A stretch of 64,000 nt of DNA from Porites lobata (Eukaryota > Cnidaria > Anthozoa > Scleractinia > Poritidae). The stretch lies in NCBI GenBank assembly GCA_942486035.1, contig CALNXK010000156.1, positions 970,001-1,034,000 of the forward strand, given 5' to 3'. The position numbers and the translations under genes were made by a program. Position 1 is the stretch's first letter. Every line of letters starts with the position of its first letter. The notes beneath the pieces are model-generated. The model ran no database searches and was not told the origin of the DNA. It worked only from the letters and a program-made list of their open reading frames with translations. Of the stretch, positions 31,803 to 45,300 are shown one piece after another.

Positions 31803-32448
31803 GGAACCGTTTACACGCTTTGATTCTCACGCGATTTGTTGTGCTGCACAGAGAGTTTTGCTCGGTATTTATATTGCGATCAAACAATGGACAAAGGAAG
31901 GAGATGTCGATTTCAGCGCCATTTCTCACGACCAGGTTGCTGAAAATTTGGTGAATGATAAAAATTAACCCCAACTGAGCTTCACTACGGCAATTTTTGC
32001 ATAAAATTACGCAATTCTGTCCGTCATATCTGTCCATAAGAGATGTACGTATGCTTCTGGTCTAAAAAACTTCTAAAAACTTCTACTTTGCATAAAATTG
32101 CAGAGCTTAGTCTGCACCACAGACGAATCTAGACTCTGGTTAATTCTGGCTGCGGAACAGCACAGAGGCCTGTTCTGAGTCCCCACCTGTGTACCCGGAT
32201 TTGAGTACGTGCCATGATTGGCCTGTTAAAAAAGCCATTGTCCCTCTGCCACTCCGGTAAAGCACTTCCAGTAATTCGTTGAATCCCTTGGGGCCCAGAA
32301 CAAGGATGTCGGCACTGCTTCACGGACGTTACTAACCGAGGTTAAATTACGTCTGCCACGCAGGCTAATCGCGCTAAAATTGCAACGAAATCGCCGCTCT
32401 TGTCGCGCGACAAAATCCGAAAAAAAATCGCAAGTGTAAACGGTCCTA
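31803..32448. mobile_element. Probable TIR element in the 3' flank of pappalysin
   Basis: The left end GGAACCGTTTACACGCTTTG and the right end AAGTGTAAACGGTCC are inverted relatives about 640 bp apart. No transposase ORF was found between them. The boundaries are approximate. Confidence 0.5.
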
Positions 32449-32512
32449 AAGAGTTAAGAGTTGAGATTGATTATAGTTATCGTAGTTTTGGTTCAACCGA
32501 AAGTTAACATGT

Positions 32513-32875
32513 TCATGTAGAAGTCCTTAACTCCTCGTCAGCACCACTTTCTCCAGTTCTGTCGTCATCATCATCATCATCTTCGTCATCCTTCCCACCT
32601 TTGTTGTGTAAATTTTCAATGGCATTTGGGTCCTTACAGTCACAAGCTGACATGCAAGTTGTCGGTACTCGCCGCACAATCCTGTTCCTTGTAGTAGAAG
32701 CACAGCAATCTCCGCCATCCCATCGGCAGTGCTTGTTATTGTTATCCTTGTCACACCACTCATCTTCAATGTAATCTAACCGACAACTAGGAATACACCT
32801 CAAACGAGCGGGATCTGGTTTCCACTGGGACTTCTTCGTGCATGTGATAATCGCGAGAGTCTTCTCCTCGTCTCC
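32513..32875 (-). CDS. PAPPA: Pappalysin exon 7: end of CCP5, LNR3 and acidic tail
   Basis: Residues 1457-1576 and TGA (32515-32513). It finishes CCP5 (ITCTKKSQW..LRC), then LNR3 with CRLDYIEDEWCDKDNNNK and WDGGDCC, the calcium-binding LNR signature. The last 30 residues contain KDDEDDDDDDDR, encoded by a CAT-type trinucleotide run on the plus strand (32564-32590), an unusual extension beyond LNR3. Confidence 0.95.
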   Translation of the reverse strand, partial: GDEEKTLAIITCTKKSQWKPDPARLRCIPSCRLDYIEDEWCDKDNNNKHCRWDGGDCCASTTRNRIVRRVPTTCMSACDCKDPNAIENLHNKGGKDDEDDDDDDDRTGESGADEELRTST

Positions 32876-35800
32876 CTGTAACACATTTAATTAATCAATG
32901 AACTTAACTTTTTCTAGCGCTGGTGGATGCAACAGTTAGATCCCTCTGAATACCTTGTTGGATGGTGTTGAATGTTGTTGAATAGACTACGAACAGTCTC
33001 CCTTTTTCCCTAGTCCGTCGAGCGAGACGGAAGAGGTGCCCTCGTTTCCCTCGTCTCTCGGCCTCGTCGCTCGACACTCGACCCTAGCGCGCGCGCCTGC
33101 ACCCCCTCTCTAGATCTGAAGAACAAGAGAGACTACTCGTAGCCTAGTTGTTGAATGATGTTTGATTCAGGTTAAACATTTTATAGTTCTAATATGTGAA
33201 AGTACACTCACTGAGGTTTCATTTAGCTTGCTCGGCGAACTTGAAAAGCTGAGGGTGAGTGGAGGAGAGCGCTCAATCTCCTCACGTTTTCCCTTCCTCG
33301 CGTTTCCCCACGACACCCGCCACGAAGGCTAGGGCTCATTTGAATGGTCTCACCATAAGGCTTCGTCCACAGATTCAAAAGTTAGAGCCACTTTACAAAA
33401 TTCCATCCTTCAATTTTAGGGTGAAACGGTTAATGAGTCTAAAAAATTTTTTACGCCCGTTCGACAATGTCCAGCACCACTAAAAAGTGTTGGAAGACGC
33501 TAGACCAGCCAGGAGTGAACCCTTAGGATTCTTTTTAGTGCGGACATGATTGAGTTTCCCACATCCACCCTGACGCCTCACCAGTTCTCAGATATTGTTT
33601 TCACACCCGACTTCATTATTTTATTAATTGTTTTAATCAGAATGACGAAGTTATATGTGAATGGACCAAGGGCAACTGGGACGTAAACGTTTCACTCGGG
33701 TGTGAATACAAGGGGGCCCAGAGAGGCCTGATTCAAGTAGAGCAATCAATGGTGTGGCTAAAAACCTTCCTCCGCGCGAAAGACGTGAGCGCGAGTCCAA
33801 TAAGGCGACGCGCGGGAAACAAATCCTCACCGCAACATACTGCGACAGAAAACCGCGGGAAAACGCTCGTCTCATTCTGTGTGTAACCATAATAACAACC
33901 CACCTCCTCAACGACGTCATGAAAGCTATCTTTGCATTGAACTTTACAAATCCCTCCAGGAAAGTGATCTTCACAGGTAATGATAACCCCTGGGGGAGGT
34001 ACAGGAACGGGACAGACTCCAGCTAAACGTGATTTACACCTCCTCATTGGCTCGCTCCAATGTCCCTTGTCCTCGCACTTCACAGTGTGGACCTGATAAA
34101 GAGAGGCAAATGATAACGGGGAATATATTGATGTAAGAATTGCTTTGTGATTAGATAATATGTTCACACTAGGAACCAGCCTTGCATGTGTGCCATGAGG
34201 TTGGTGGTACTTTTCGGCTTAAATTATCTGGGACCGATTTATAAGCCGATTTGGGCCTCCCTTTAAAGCGGAGAAGAACGAGCCTAAAAGTCATTGCGCG
34301 TCAAGAGATGACCGCCGTTAAATCGTAGAATATAGGCCGGCCTAAGGCAAAATCTAAGGCGAATATTACACTTGAGGAGGCAAATGTAGTTGTAAGCGCT
34401 ACTACCCGTTCCAACCTCTACTCATTACACGGTTAAAGTATAGTATTTTTTAAAGATCTACACTTTTGTTCTCACTAAGAAACTTTTCATCGTATTTGTT
34501 ATACCATACACTATTTTCTCCCATTATTTTTACTTAACCTTGCTTGTTTTCTTTTCTTTTTATTTATTGTCTTATCTTTCCCTTTAATTGAGCTTTGTAC
34601 TATTATTGCATTACCATCCCACCCAGAAGAGCCACCTGACGGTAATTATGGTTAAGGTAATTTTCAAGGGTTGAAAATGCTGTTGTTGTAGTTGACTTGG
34701 AATTTTGAGACTGGAGATTTTCCTCATACTAAGGACAATGTCTGATCAAAACAAGTTTAACGGTATTATTATACATTGACACACTACCTGTCTTACCCAT
34801 TGGCTAAGAGCCTACCGTTGCCGGATTTTCGAAATTGGCGCAACCGACAGTTTAGTTAGTTATTTGCCAGCAGAAAACTGACTAATCCGTAGGTTGCGCG
34901 TGCAATGCATGATTTTTAAGAGCAATGTTAAACTGAGTTCTATGCGACGGCTTGTTTGTGGTTATTTTCTTCAAAACAATGTATAACAGAACAGTTATTA
35001 GATTCGATTTTGTGATATCCGGAATTTTCAAGGTCTCGATAAGTGTCATCGACCTTGATTATTTCGGATATCACAAAAACCTCATCCACTAACTGCCGTG
35101 TAAAACATACAGGCCAAAAACATATATAAACTCACCCCCTCTCCTAGACAATGGCTCGAACAAACGCTTCCCAGGGCATTTCCATTCGAACAGTTATACC
35201 ACATAAGGAGGCTGGCAGAAATTTTCTCGCAGACGATCGGCTCGCACGAAGGGTGAGTCCATTGACCACTTTTTGTACAACGCACCTTCAAGGCTCTTCG
35301 GGCCGGCCCGTCTCGATCCTTCGGGCGGTAGCCTGGTTTGCATCGGAACTTACAAGAATAACCGGGTAAAATTGTTCCTTTGCTGGTAAAGCAGCTGCTT
35401 CCTGTGAGCGGTTCACCGTTCTTTGGAATGACGGGTTTGGAGCAAGTCATAACACAAAAAGCTGTTTGCGCCGACCATTTGCCATCCGCCTCACATGTTA
35501 CGCTAGCTTCGTTCCCACTAAGTTTGGCCTGTGGCGAGCACTTGAAAGAGCACTTTTTACCGAACGTGTGTCCGTCTGGGCAATCTGAAAATAAGAAAGC
35601 AGTTATTAGTCACAAAATAGGAAAACGGTTAACGATAGAAAGCCCTATAAAGTAGTATACAACTGAACAACGTCAGAACAAGATCCCCATGATGAAGGTA
35701 AATTGAACTGCTGCCCCGTCATGGTACCAATTGTTTGTGTCTGAAATGACCAGCCCGTCTCCTCAAAAGTCAAATGATCGTCCCCATTGCACAAGGACGG

Positions 35801-38800
35801 GACAAGCAAAGCCTTTTGGGTAATGCGTCCGCCATTTTGTCTTGACTCGCCACCGAAAACTTGACTGGTTCTCCCACAGGCAGCCTAATAATAATATTGG
35901 CCAAACATTTCGAAGGAGTAAGTTCGATTTTTGTGGATCTAGGTTGGTAAGATCTCAAAAGGTCTTCGCTTCTCCGCGTCTAAAATAATTTAGTCTACGG
36001 CTCGTGGTTCACCATGTTCAATGAAGTGCTATGGATATGAAGACTATCAGACTTATCTGTTCTATGTTATTATTAGCTTTACACTTGACTATGTACAACG
36101 TCTAAATATCGTAGCATCGCTATGATTGACTAATAGGAACGCCGCTTTAATTTATTCAGTCATAATGTGTGAACATAAATCAAAAGATTGTGCGAACATA
36201 GTTATTAGAGGAGACTGGTTATGAAAAGCGGCAAACATCAATGATAAAAACAACAGTGCTGCAGTTTATGTTCAACGCACCGTGAAAGTGCAAAATCCTT
36301 TGTTTTCTGTTGGCAAATTGTTACGGAATAAATTAATGCAACGTTTTTATTGGTGCACTTTCAGGTCCACAAAAACATATAACAAAGGAGTCTGACGGGT
36401 TTCATAACCATTCCACTCAATTAACTATGGTGCGAAGAAGGAGAGCTATCTTAACATAAAATGCGGCAACTTTTTTTTTTCTCTCATTTTAACTGATTTT
36501 TGCCGGCTTTCATGACCAGTCTCTTCAACTAACTGTGGTTCTACTAACGTGAGCATTTTGACGTGAATTATACTGTCTGTTAGTGTAAAAACAATGGAAT
36601 TTTTTGTCTATTTGTTACATATACAAAGGCTATCAACGTACCAGTTTGTCACTTAAAAACGAGAAATTGACTTTTGGAAAGACTTCTGGGACTGTTACTA
36701 AGGACAGGGAAAAAATTCACCAGTAACAATCCCATAAACAATTGCGGGACACATTTCGGCTCTAGTTCCCTTTTCGTTTCTAATTTAAAAGTGGCGAATA
36801 TATGCGCGAGCAAACAATCGGTCCACCTTTAGATTCTAGGGCGAGAACGACTACGATTACGAGATTTAATTTTAAGTTTTTTTTTCGCGTATTCTCATTT
36901 TACATCTTTTTCACCCCCAAAAAAATTAGCGCCGTTATCGTGATTGAAGGAGGTTAAGCTTTCTCCCAGCCGCTAACACGACATTCTCGCTAAAACTCGT
37001 AGTAGAATGACGACGACTATCACGTTTTCCCGCCAAAATGACGCTGGTTCACGCGCGCGCCCTACTTAGTCTCGTACTTGTAGTCGTACTCGTCTTAGAA
37101 TCTAAAAGGTCTCTACTGTAAAATATACAATTAGCAGTTCAGCTGTACTAACCAGCTTGGCCATTTGGAATCCTGGGAACACCGCAATTAATAGGAACAC
37201 AACCTGAACTGATTCCTTGCCACTCTTTGTTCAAGCAAACCATCTTGAAGGGCTTTGACGGTCGGTATCCAGTCTTGCAAGTAACAGAACACGTCTGCCC
37301 CTCTTTCGTTCCCTCGCATTTGACCGTCGCGTGTTTTAAAACCAGTTCGTGGCAAGATGGCCTCTCGCACAGGTAATTGTGGCAATGCTGAGTGCGCGGA
37401 CTAAAAATTTCCTCCGGACCGCATTTGGACAGTTCAACAACATCGAAGTTAGTTCTTGAACGCAGAGCTACGCCAGCTATGGCGATAAGGTGAGACTTAA
37501 AGCTAACGCGAACTTTGCGCACGTAGAAAAATGGCTCTGTCATATCGTGATGGACTGGAATAACAGCCGGGTTAACCTTGCAAGAAAGTTTAGTTTCATC
37601 GCCTCCTGAAGAGTGGACACGTCCAGCATTGTCGATGAGCTCTACTTTTATAGTTCTCTCAAGACTATATTCAGTCCGTCCATCGGAGCCGATATACAGG
37701 ACAAGTGCGGCAGGTACAACAGAGCGATTAAATGTGGCTTCCAACCAATAATTGCCACTCACGAATGATCTAGTGCAGGGACGCCATGCATAGGCATTAT
37801 TAATAAACTTCTCTCCCGACTGACAAACCTGTGAAAGGGTAATAAAAACATGCTATTAACTAGGGTCGGGAAGTTTTTAATTTAACTTGTTCTATATACT
37901 GCTGCCCCTCATAGCCCCCCACCCTCCTACCCCACTTACAAGCCCCCCTCAGTCATACGTCCATCTACCTGTAAATAAAAAATACATCAAATTATAAGCT
38001 CCCCCCGGATATAAGCCTAATCATGTAGTGTAGCCATATGCGCAACTAAATCAAGTTCCAAGGTTCCTAAACCAAGTTCCTTATTTCCTCAGCGATACAA
38101 AAGCCAGCAAAATATGCGAGCGCACGTGAGCGGACGCTGATTTCGCGCGCGCTCTACTATCTTTGAAGAAAAAAGGGAGCAATTGTAGACTAAAGCAAAA
38201 AAATATAGTAAAAATAAAAAAAATTGTGAAATAAACCACTCTTGACACTCAAAAAGGACATTGGAGTACTCTATAGTCACACAACTCCTTTGTTGGAAAA
38301 TCTCGTGCATATAAAGTATTCAACGATTCAATTTGACCTTGTGGGGAAAGGACTCTCTGCCAGATTAGTCACCAAAATATGTTTTATACAAAAAGTGGAC
38401 CGCTCTCCCTTCCTTTTGCTCTTTCGCGCTACCACCTTTCCGTCAGTTTTCCTGGAATCCTGTGGTTCTTGGATAGTCGTTAACTTAATATTACGAAGAA
38501 ATAATCATGAAGGGGAAGTACGGTAACCTCGAATGGGCATAAGAACTCTCCACAGTCAAAATTGACTGTCCTTTGATGCTAGAGAGATTAAGATTCACGT
38601 TTACGCCAAACAGCAAACGTGAATTTGTGTCAGGTGATCAAGTTTTCCCCTTAACTGGTGTTTACTGTTTATTACTTCCACCCAAAAATAAGTCCTTTCA
38701 CGCCAGTTTTATGCATAAGAATTGTTCTGGACATTTATCGGATTATTTTCTATCCTGACAAATTCTTAACTTGAATCTGAGGTTTGTCGTTTGCCGTAAA

Positions 38801-41406
38801 CGTAACAATCCATATTTACCCCCATTTGTAACTGCTTTGGAGAACTGTTTCCCCACTCTTAACACCAACCCGCCTCTCTCAAACCAAAACTACCTTGATA
38901 AATAAGCCATTTCCGAGTTTCCTGACGCCGCTGTTTCAAAGGGAACGCAAAGGATTTTTTAACTCTCTTGCAAATAAAACTCACTTGCAATTTGAACTTA
39001 GCCTATTTTTGAAAGAAAGCGTTTTTGGAACTCGAACACGGCTTAATAATTCGAAGCGAAGCCATGAGAGGTATTCGTCACAGACATACACATTTCACAT
39101 AACGCGCCTAACTGCAGCCTATACTTTTTCATAAGCATTGTCTTGAATTTCTCTTGGGACGACTATAATACCTAAGAGAAAATGAAAACAAAGGTTATGA
39201 AAATTTTGCAGGGCAAACAAGCTGTTTCATGGGTAATGCGCGAGTGGCGAATGGTAAGATGGGAAAGATTAGGGTTGGGGATAGCTATCAACGTGTAAGG
39301 TAGTTACGTTACCAGATCTAAGGGAGGAGGTCCAAGGGTCACGTTTTCTGGGCATGTTTCGTCTCGGTCGCGAGGGTTGACACTAACGTTCACAGCCCAC
39401 TGGTCTTCAAATCCCTCTGGCGTATAAAAACCACAGTCTTTGATGCTAGTTTTTCTCTCAAAGTCTTCGCAGATTCCATCTCCATCATGGCGATAACACA
39501 GACTTGGATGGCCTGTGAAGCAATTGAAATAATCATTATTGTAGACTAAGTTAGCTTGAGATAAATATTAGGCGTTGCCGAGAGGGCATGGAAACAATAA
39601 CAACCCCCCAAACTACAAATAAAGTTAATCCGCAGAGGATAGGATCCGCCAAGGATTTCATTCTCTCCGCTTCCTCATGATCCGAGCGTAATCTCTTCAC
39701 AGACAGGGATACCTCTTGCTTCCTTTGGTTTTCCAATCCCCATTCTTAATTAGTAAATACCAAGCCTTCTTCACCTCACCCCACCTCCCCCTTCAAAAAT
39801 ATTTTGCTCAATACAACTCATGTGAGAGTGCTTTGTGCTTTCCATGGGAGGGGAGAAGGGGATGTGCACTTGAGAAGGGCCAGCTGAGTCTAACTTTTGC
39901 CTACCCTATAATACAATAGTTTTGAAAAAAAAAAATATTCGAAGTGAGATATATGATCAGCAAAAGTAAATCCCATTACACAGCTAAGAAGGAAGAATTT
40001 ATTCGCAAATTTTATACTGTCTGTCTTTTTCGTTTAAAATAGCATCAGATGAAAGTTGGCAAAATTAAAATATGTTTGTTCTTCAGTGGAGTTCATCTTA
40101 TCCATGACCTCTCAAGGGTTAAGTGAATGAGATTAACTTTTCATCGGATTATCGAACTTAGGATTCTGCACGAATTTTGTACGTGTTGGCGCGTGTGCAA
40201 TAACAAAAATAATCCGATAGATCAGCTAACCTTGCTTTTTAGGCACAGGGAAATTCCCGACGAAAGATCAGACTTGAACAAAACCACTTAGGCGGCAAAT
40301 CTTTGAAAAAATGTATTCTCGAAGTTGGAGGGCTTTTGTTCAAATTCGCATGCCAATTTTTGTTTTCAGGAAACTTAACTAGCTTGAAACAGTTGAAAAC
40401 AGTATGATCAGATACGAAAGTTTGTTTGGATAACTTGTGTATCTACCCCACAGAGAGCTTCTTTCATTACCTAGTCAACCAATATTTGGTATGTTTAATC
40501 CAATTACTACGATTGGTCGATCAATTGTTTCCCCGTTAACCTTCAGCAGAATTTTGTGCAACTTTACCTTATTATTTTCTGCGGCGTTGGCTTTGTTTTC
40601 TCAGTTTTCCTTAAGTGATTTTGGACCACACGCATTTACCACGCGAGTCCGTCATGTTTTTACAAAGTCAATAGCGTATAAACCGAGGCACGCGTCAAGG
40701 TCGGTAAAGGGGGAATCGCGACGGCATCATACACAAGACCACTGGGAAAAAGGAAGACGCCTGTCTTCTGAGGTATCTCAGAAGGATGAAGATAGTTAAT
40801 AGAGTAGTTCCTCTATATTTGTAGTCTGCGCTTCTGGACTGAGGCACAGAGTTTTTAAATGTGCTGTGCTACAAACGCTTTACTTCCCAAACTTTGCATG
40901 TAATGTTTACGACTACAAACAATGATTGTTTCAGCTCAAAAAAACTAAAGAGGGGTGGGAGGGGGGTGTGGGGAGAGAGAAGATATACATGTCTCTTTTT
41001 TAACTTGAGAACATTCAAATGAAACTTTTTGGCATTACTTTCGCAAAGGATTTTTTGTACTTTTTCGTAGTTTTACGAAATGGTATCTAGGACATTCGAT
41101 TCCATGAATTTTGTAGATCCCTTTTGCACGTTTGTCGCTGAGTTTGTTCGTAGCCTTCACCCTGGTGAGTTATGGGGCATCAAAACTTATCAGGGGAACA
41201 ACCACAAACTCTTGCCCAAATTTCCCCTCTTTGAACAAATTTGTATTCGACCAGATTGCTTAGGCATTCCATTATTACGATGACAGTCAAAGAGCTGAAC
41301 AATCAAACCCAACAAAAAAGGTGGTTAGATAATTGAGCATGAGTGACAACCTCGTTTACGGGGAAGGAAAGAAACGAAGAAAAAGGTTAATAGAAATGAT
41401 AATGAT

Positions 41407-41447
<41 letters not shown>

Positions 41448-42244
41448 GTATGCTTACAAGACGCAAAAAATCACGTGCACATGATGTAATGCGCTTTGCA
41501 GCAAAAGCAAATTAAATATAAAAGGTACAATGATTTTTTAAAGGAGATTTATAGCCTTTTTTACCTGTACAATGAAAAACATCTTCTTTCTTGCACTGCA
41601 CGTTACAGCCGTCAGCATCTCTCACATTTCCATCATCGCATTCTTCTCCTATACTTTCCTCTACTATACCATCGCCACAAAAGCCTTGCGCAAGTGAATA
41701 CACTAAGGGTGGAGAGAACGGGCCCTCAAGTCCAAAACTAGTGACAGCCTTGACTTTGTAGGTGTAAGACTTGCCAGGGATCAAGTGCCTGTACCGACAG
41801 TATAAGGTGACACTCAAACGAATACAGAACAAGATGCACGTATATAACCGATTCAACAAAGGTCGCTTTGGGCATTGGGCAATTGCGCACTGGGAAGCTA
41901 TTGTTTAGTCGCCCACTCAAGCAAATCATTGCATTGTTCCATGTGCCAAACTGTCGATGACCAATTGCCAAAGCAACCTTAATTGAGTTAGGTGTATACA
42001 CTACGAATAACCTTCATGTTTTTTCGGGCTAGTAAAACTAGCGATGACGCGTGCGCGCGTAAAAAAATTGACACCCGCAAGGAGGGTGACACACGAAGTG
42101 GAGGGAGACTTGGTGGCAGTTTCCAAGCGCGGCTGCCTATTTCGCTTGCTCTACTATACACTTATCCTGCGAAAACAGCCGTCTCTACTCGTCCCTAGCG
42201 GCTAGGAGCTATTTAACAATTGTTCCTTGAGCCCGAATGGGCTC

Positions 42245-42275
<31 letters not shown>

Positions 42276-42297
42276 ATGGGCTATTGACTCAGAGGCC

Positions 42298-42338
<41 letters not shown>

Positions 42339-45300
42339 GTTGGTCAAAAATATCGAGACAAAACAACTTTAGCTAGTTAAAGCTAGACTTTAATCCTTTT
42401 TTGCCGCCAAAAAGCCGGCGCTTTGCGCTACTAGTGGGCTATAACATATAGCCTAGTAGTAGCTCAACCAATCAGAATGCAGCATTGATAATAGACCACA
42501 AGCCGGATTTTACTAAACTACTTTATTTAAAACTGAATCATTGGATAATGTAATTCTAGCATTTTGATTGGCTTAGCCGTTATGGTATATGAGCTACTAT
42601 ACACTACCCTTGAAAAAAATATGGTTGTCTGCTATGGCTACTCCAAGGAATAAAATATAGCGAAATCATCAGCACCTCGTCTTTTGTTATTGCTCTTCAG
42701 AATGCGTTTTTGCCACCTTGCTAAGAAGTGGGGTGGTAGTTAGGGGTAAAAATAAAAACAATGAGAAATGACTCTTACCTATCTTCAAACCTTGTTGCTT
42801 TTACGCGCTGTGCGCGTCCAGGCGGAAATGGTGGTTGCCTAGAGACCAGATACTCAATTGGTTCACACTCTCGACAGTTTGGATGATTGACAGATGACGT
42901 CAGTTGAATGGCATCAATCACAGTCATTTCTTTGACATGGACACGAATCTTCGAGACGTTTTTATTGACTTTTAAAGGCATAGTCAGCGGAGAATCGCAC
43001 TGAGCCGTGGCATTGCCTAACGACTTCTCCGTACCATCAACAAAGAATAGGGTGATATCATTGATTCCTTCTTTTGAATTCCAAACAACCCAAAGGGACA
43101 TACTAGTCGGAGTAACGGCTTCCTTGAATCCAAACACAATATAACCACCCTCATAATGAGCAACGGGACTCCATCCGTGTGGGGATAAATTGCAAGACTT
43201 GGCGTCAGGAGCTCCCGTTGCCTGATGAGGGGACCAATAACCATTCGGCTTGGGAGGAACCGAAGACGTCGCAGTCTTAGCATACTGTTGAAACACTCTG
43301 TCTTCACGGCACTCGTGACAACTGTTCAGTGCGTTCGCTCCTCCCGTCCCCAAAGGTGGAATCCATGTAAGAGTTACTTTATCTTTCGCTTTAGAAGTCA
43401 CGCGCGGTGGAAGCGGGATGAAAGAAGGCGGGGTTTTTTCTTGTTGCCACGACTGGTAGACCAGATCAATGTAACAGTGCATTCTGGCTGCTTGTTGCTC
43501 AGTGAAGGAGTCAAGACATGAATCATTAGCGTAACTCATGTAGTTGCTAAAAGGCGTGTTCCTGAGTTTTTTCACTCCGCAGACCATGCTGTCTTTGCCC
43601 ACAGGATCGCTACACAAATTGTTCGCAGGTGTTGGATTTGTATCCGAGCACAGGTCCCCCAACTCAAGAGAAGGGAAGAACTCAGCACATTCATCGCCAC
43701 AGTCCATTTCTGAAACTCCGTGGTGTACGTGCCACAGGCCCAGTACATGACCGAACTCGTGAACAAGAGCATTTGTATGGTGTTTTTGTCCGAAGTTCTT
43801 CGGTAGCATAATAACACCACCGTAAATGCTATGAGCAGATTTATCCCAAGGGAAAGTGGCAACTCCCTGTAAGTTCTCATTACTCCAGCCAACCAAGTAG
43901 ACATTCAAAAAATGCCAATTGTCCAAATTTAGAAGGGATTTGTATTCTCTGTCACTCATGTACGCCCTGTTCGGTGACGTAGGGTCGAAGCATGTTTGGT
44001 ACACGTCAGTTATGCTGACGTTGCAACACTCACCAGCGTCCCACCCGTTGTAAAACTTGTTGCATTCTGGGTCACACTTGCCATTTCCACGCTTTTCCGG
44101 ATCACAAATAACTTGGGTCTGATCGCAGTCCCCTCCATCATTTCCTGTGATATTGTGCATGCAGTTGTCAGAATTGCAGATCAAGTCGCCGATTTTTTCT
44201 GGTTCGCAATGCCAAATGACCGTGCGACGTCGCAAGGACGTGTTTCGAATTTCATGCTCTTGGAGCTGGAAGGAAATGTTGTAGGGTGCGAAGGCTTTGT
44301 TCAGCTGAACGTGTTGAAATTTAATTTGTTTTTTGGTTACTATCGGGTTAGAGCCATCATCCTCCAAGATATTAACAACACGATATCTCACGATCTTTTT
44401 GCCTCGCAAGTGGGTATTTTTGACATAACTCCTGATAATCTCAGGATTATCGCACACTGTAGTACCACACGGGGGCTTCACGATCGCCAAATCGTGAGGA
44501 TCGGCCGGTATAGTTGACTCTATGACTTCCGGTGGATTTGCAGAGGTTGGGACGATTGTCCATGTGGTCTTAGGATTGCGATTTAGTTCCTCCTTTTCTG
44601 CAAAGCTTTCATACATCACTAGGAATGGTTCAACATCACGAACGGGGGTAAAAACATTGGTGCTGATTTCTTTGTGGGATTTCGCAATTGACCAGAATCG
44701 CACTTCGTCTATTGTTCCACGAAAGAACGTAGCTGAAGAGACGTTGCCCCCAGCTTCTAAATGCTCACAGCCGTCAAAGCCTTTTGCAAAGATGTGGCCT
44801 TTCTGCTCTGATGAAACAGCTACTTTAGCTTGATTGATGTATAATATCATTCTTTTTCCATCGTAAGTTGCTGCTACATGAAACCAAGTGTTTGGCTCCA
44901 CGCTGAGAGGAGATATCAGCTTCGTGTCGCTATGTGATCGCTGCGAGCGAAGTCGAAAGAAAACTCTCAAACCTCTTCCCTCTGCGCTGGCTTCGTCAAG
45001 CCCTACTTCCCAGCCTCCATCTTTCGATTCCGATGAGCAGTCGTCAAAGAGCCCAATCACTGTAACCGGCGATCTCTGACCGCCCTCGGGCTTCATCCAA
45101 AACTCCAAGGTGAACTGGTGTGATGGAATTTTGTAAGGGCCGGCAAATCTGACGACATCGCTGCCTAAGAATTGTAGCGCCTTGCCAAATTTTGAGCCCG
45201 TTGGTGGGGAGAACGGAAAGCGACCATGATCGTAGCGTTTTACACGCCGCGTCGAAGTGCCGCTCGATATGTGTTGGTCTTCTTCTAACTCTGCAGCCCT

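Larger units (their letters stand above)
28790..32512. other. Intergenic region between SMG7 start and pappalysin stop
   Basis: This region holds the SMG7 promoter side (minus strand, above 28789) and the pappalysin 3' end (below 32513). No TATA box or initiator could be assigned confidently for SMG7. Contents seen: a long palindrome (29235-29420), a SINE head (29925-30097), a 21-bp tandem duplication (30724-30765) and a TIR element (31803-32448). The rest is AT-rich without coding features. Confidence 0.6.

Noticed and set aside
40437..40799. 120-codon frame in a pappalysin intron
   Set aside because: No similarity, no splice support, and the opposite strand is intron sequence.
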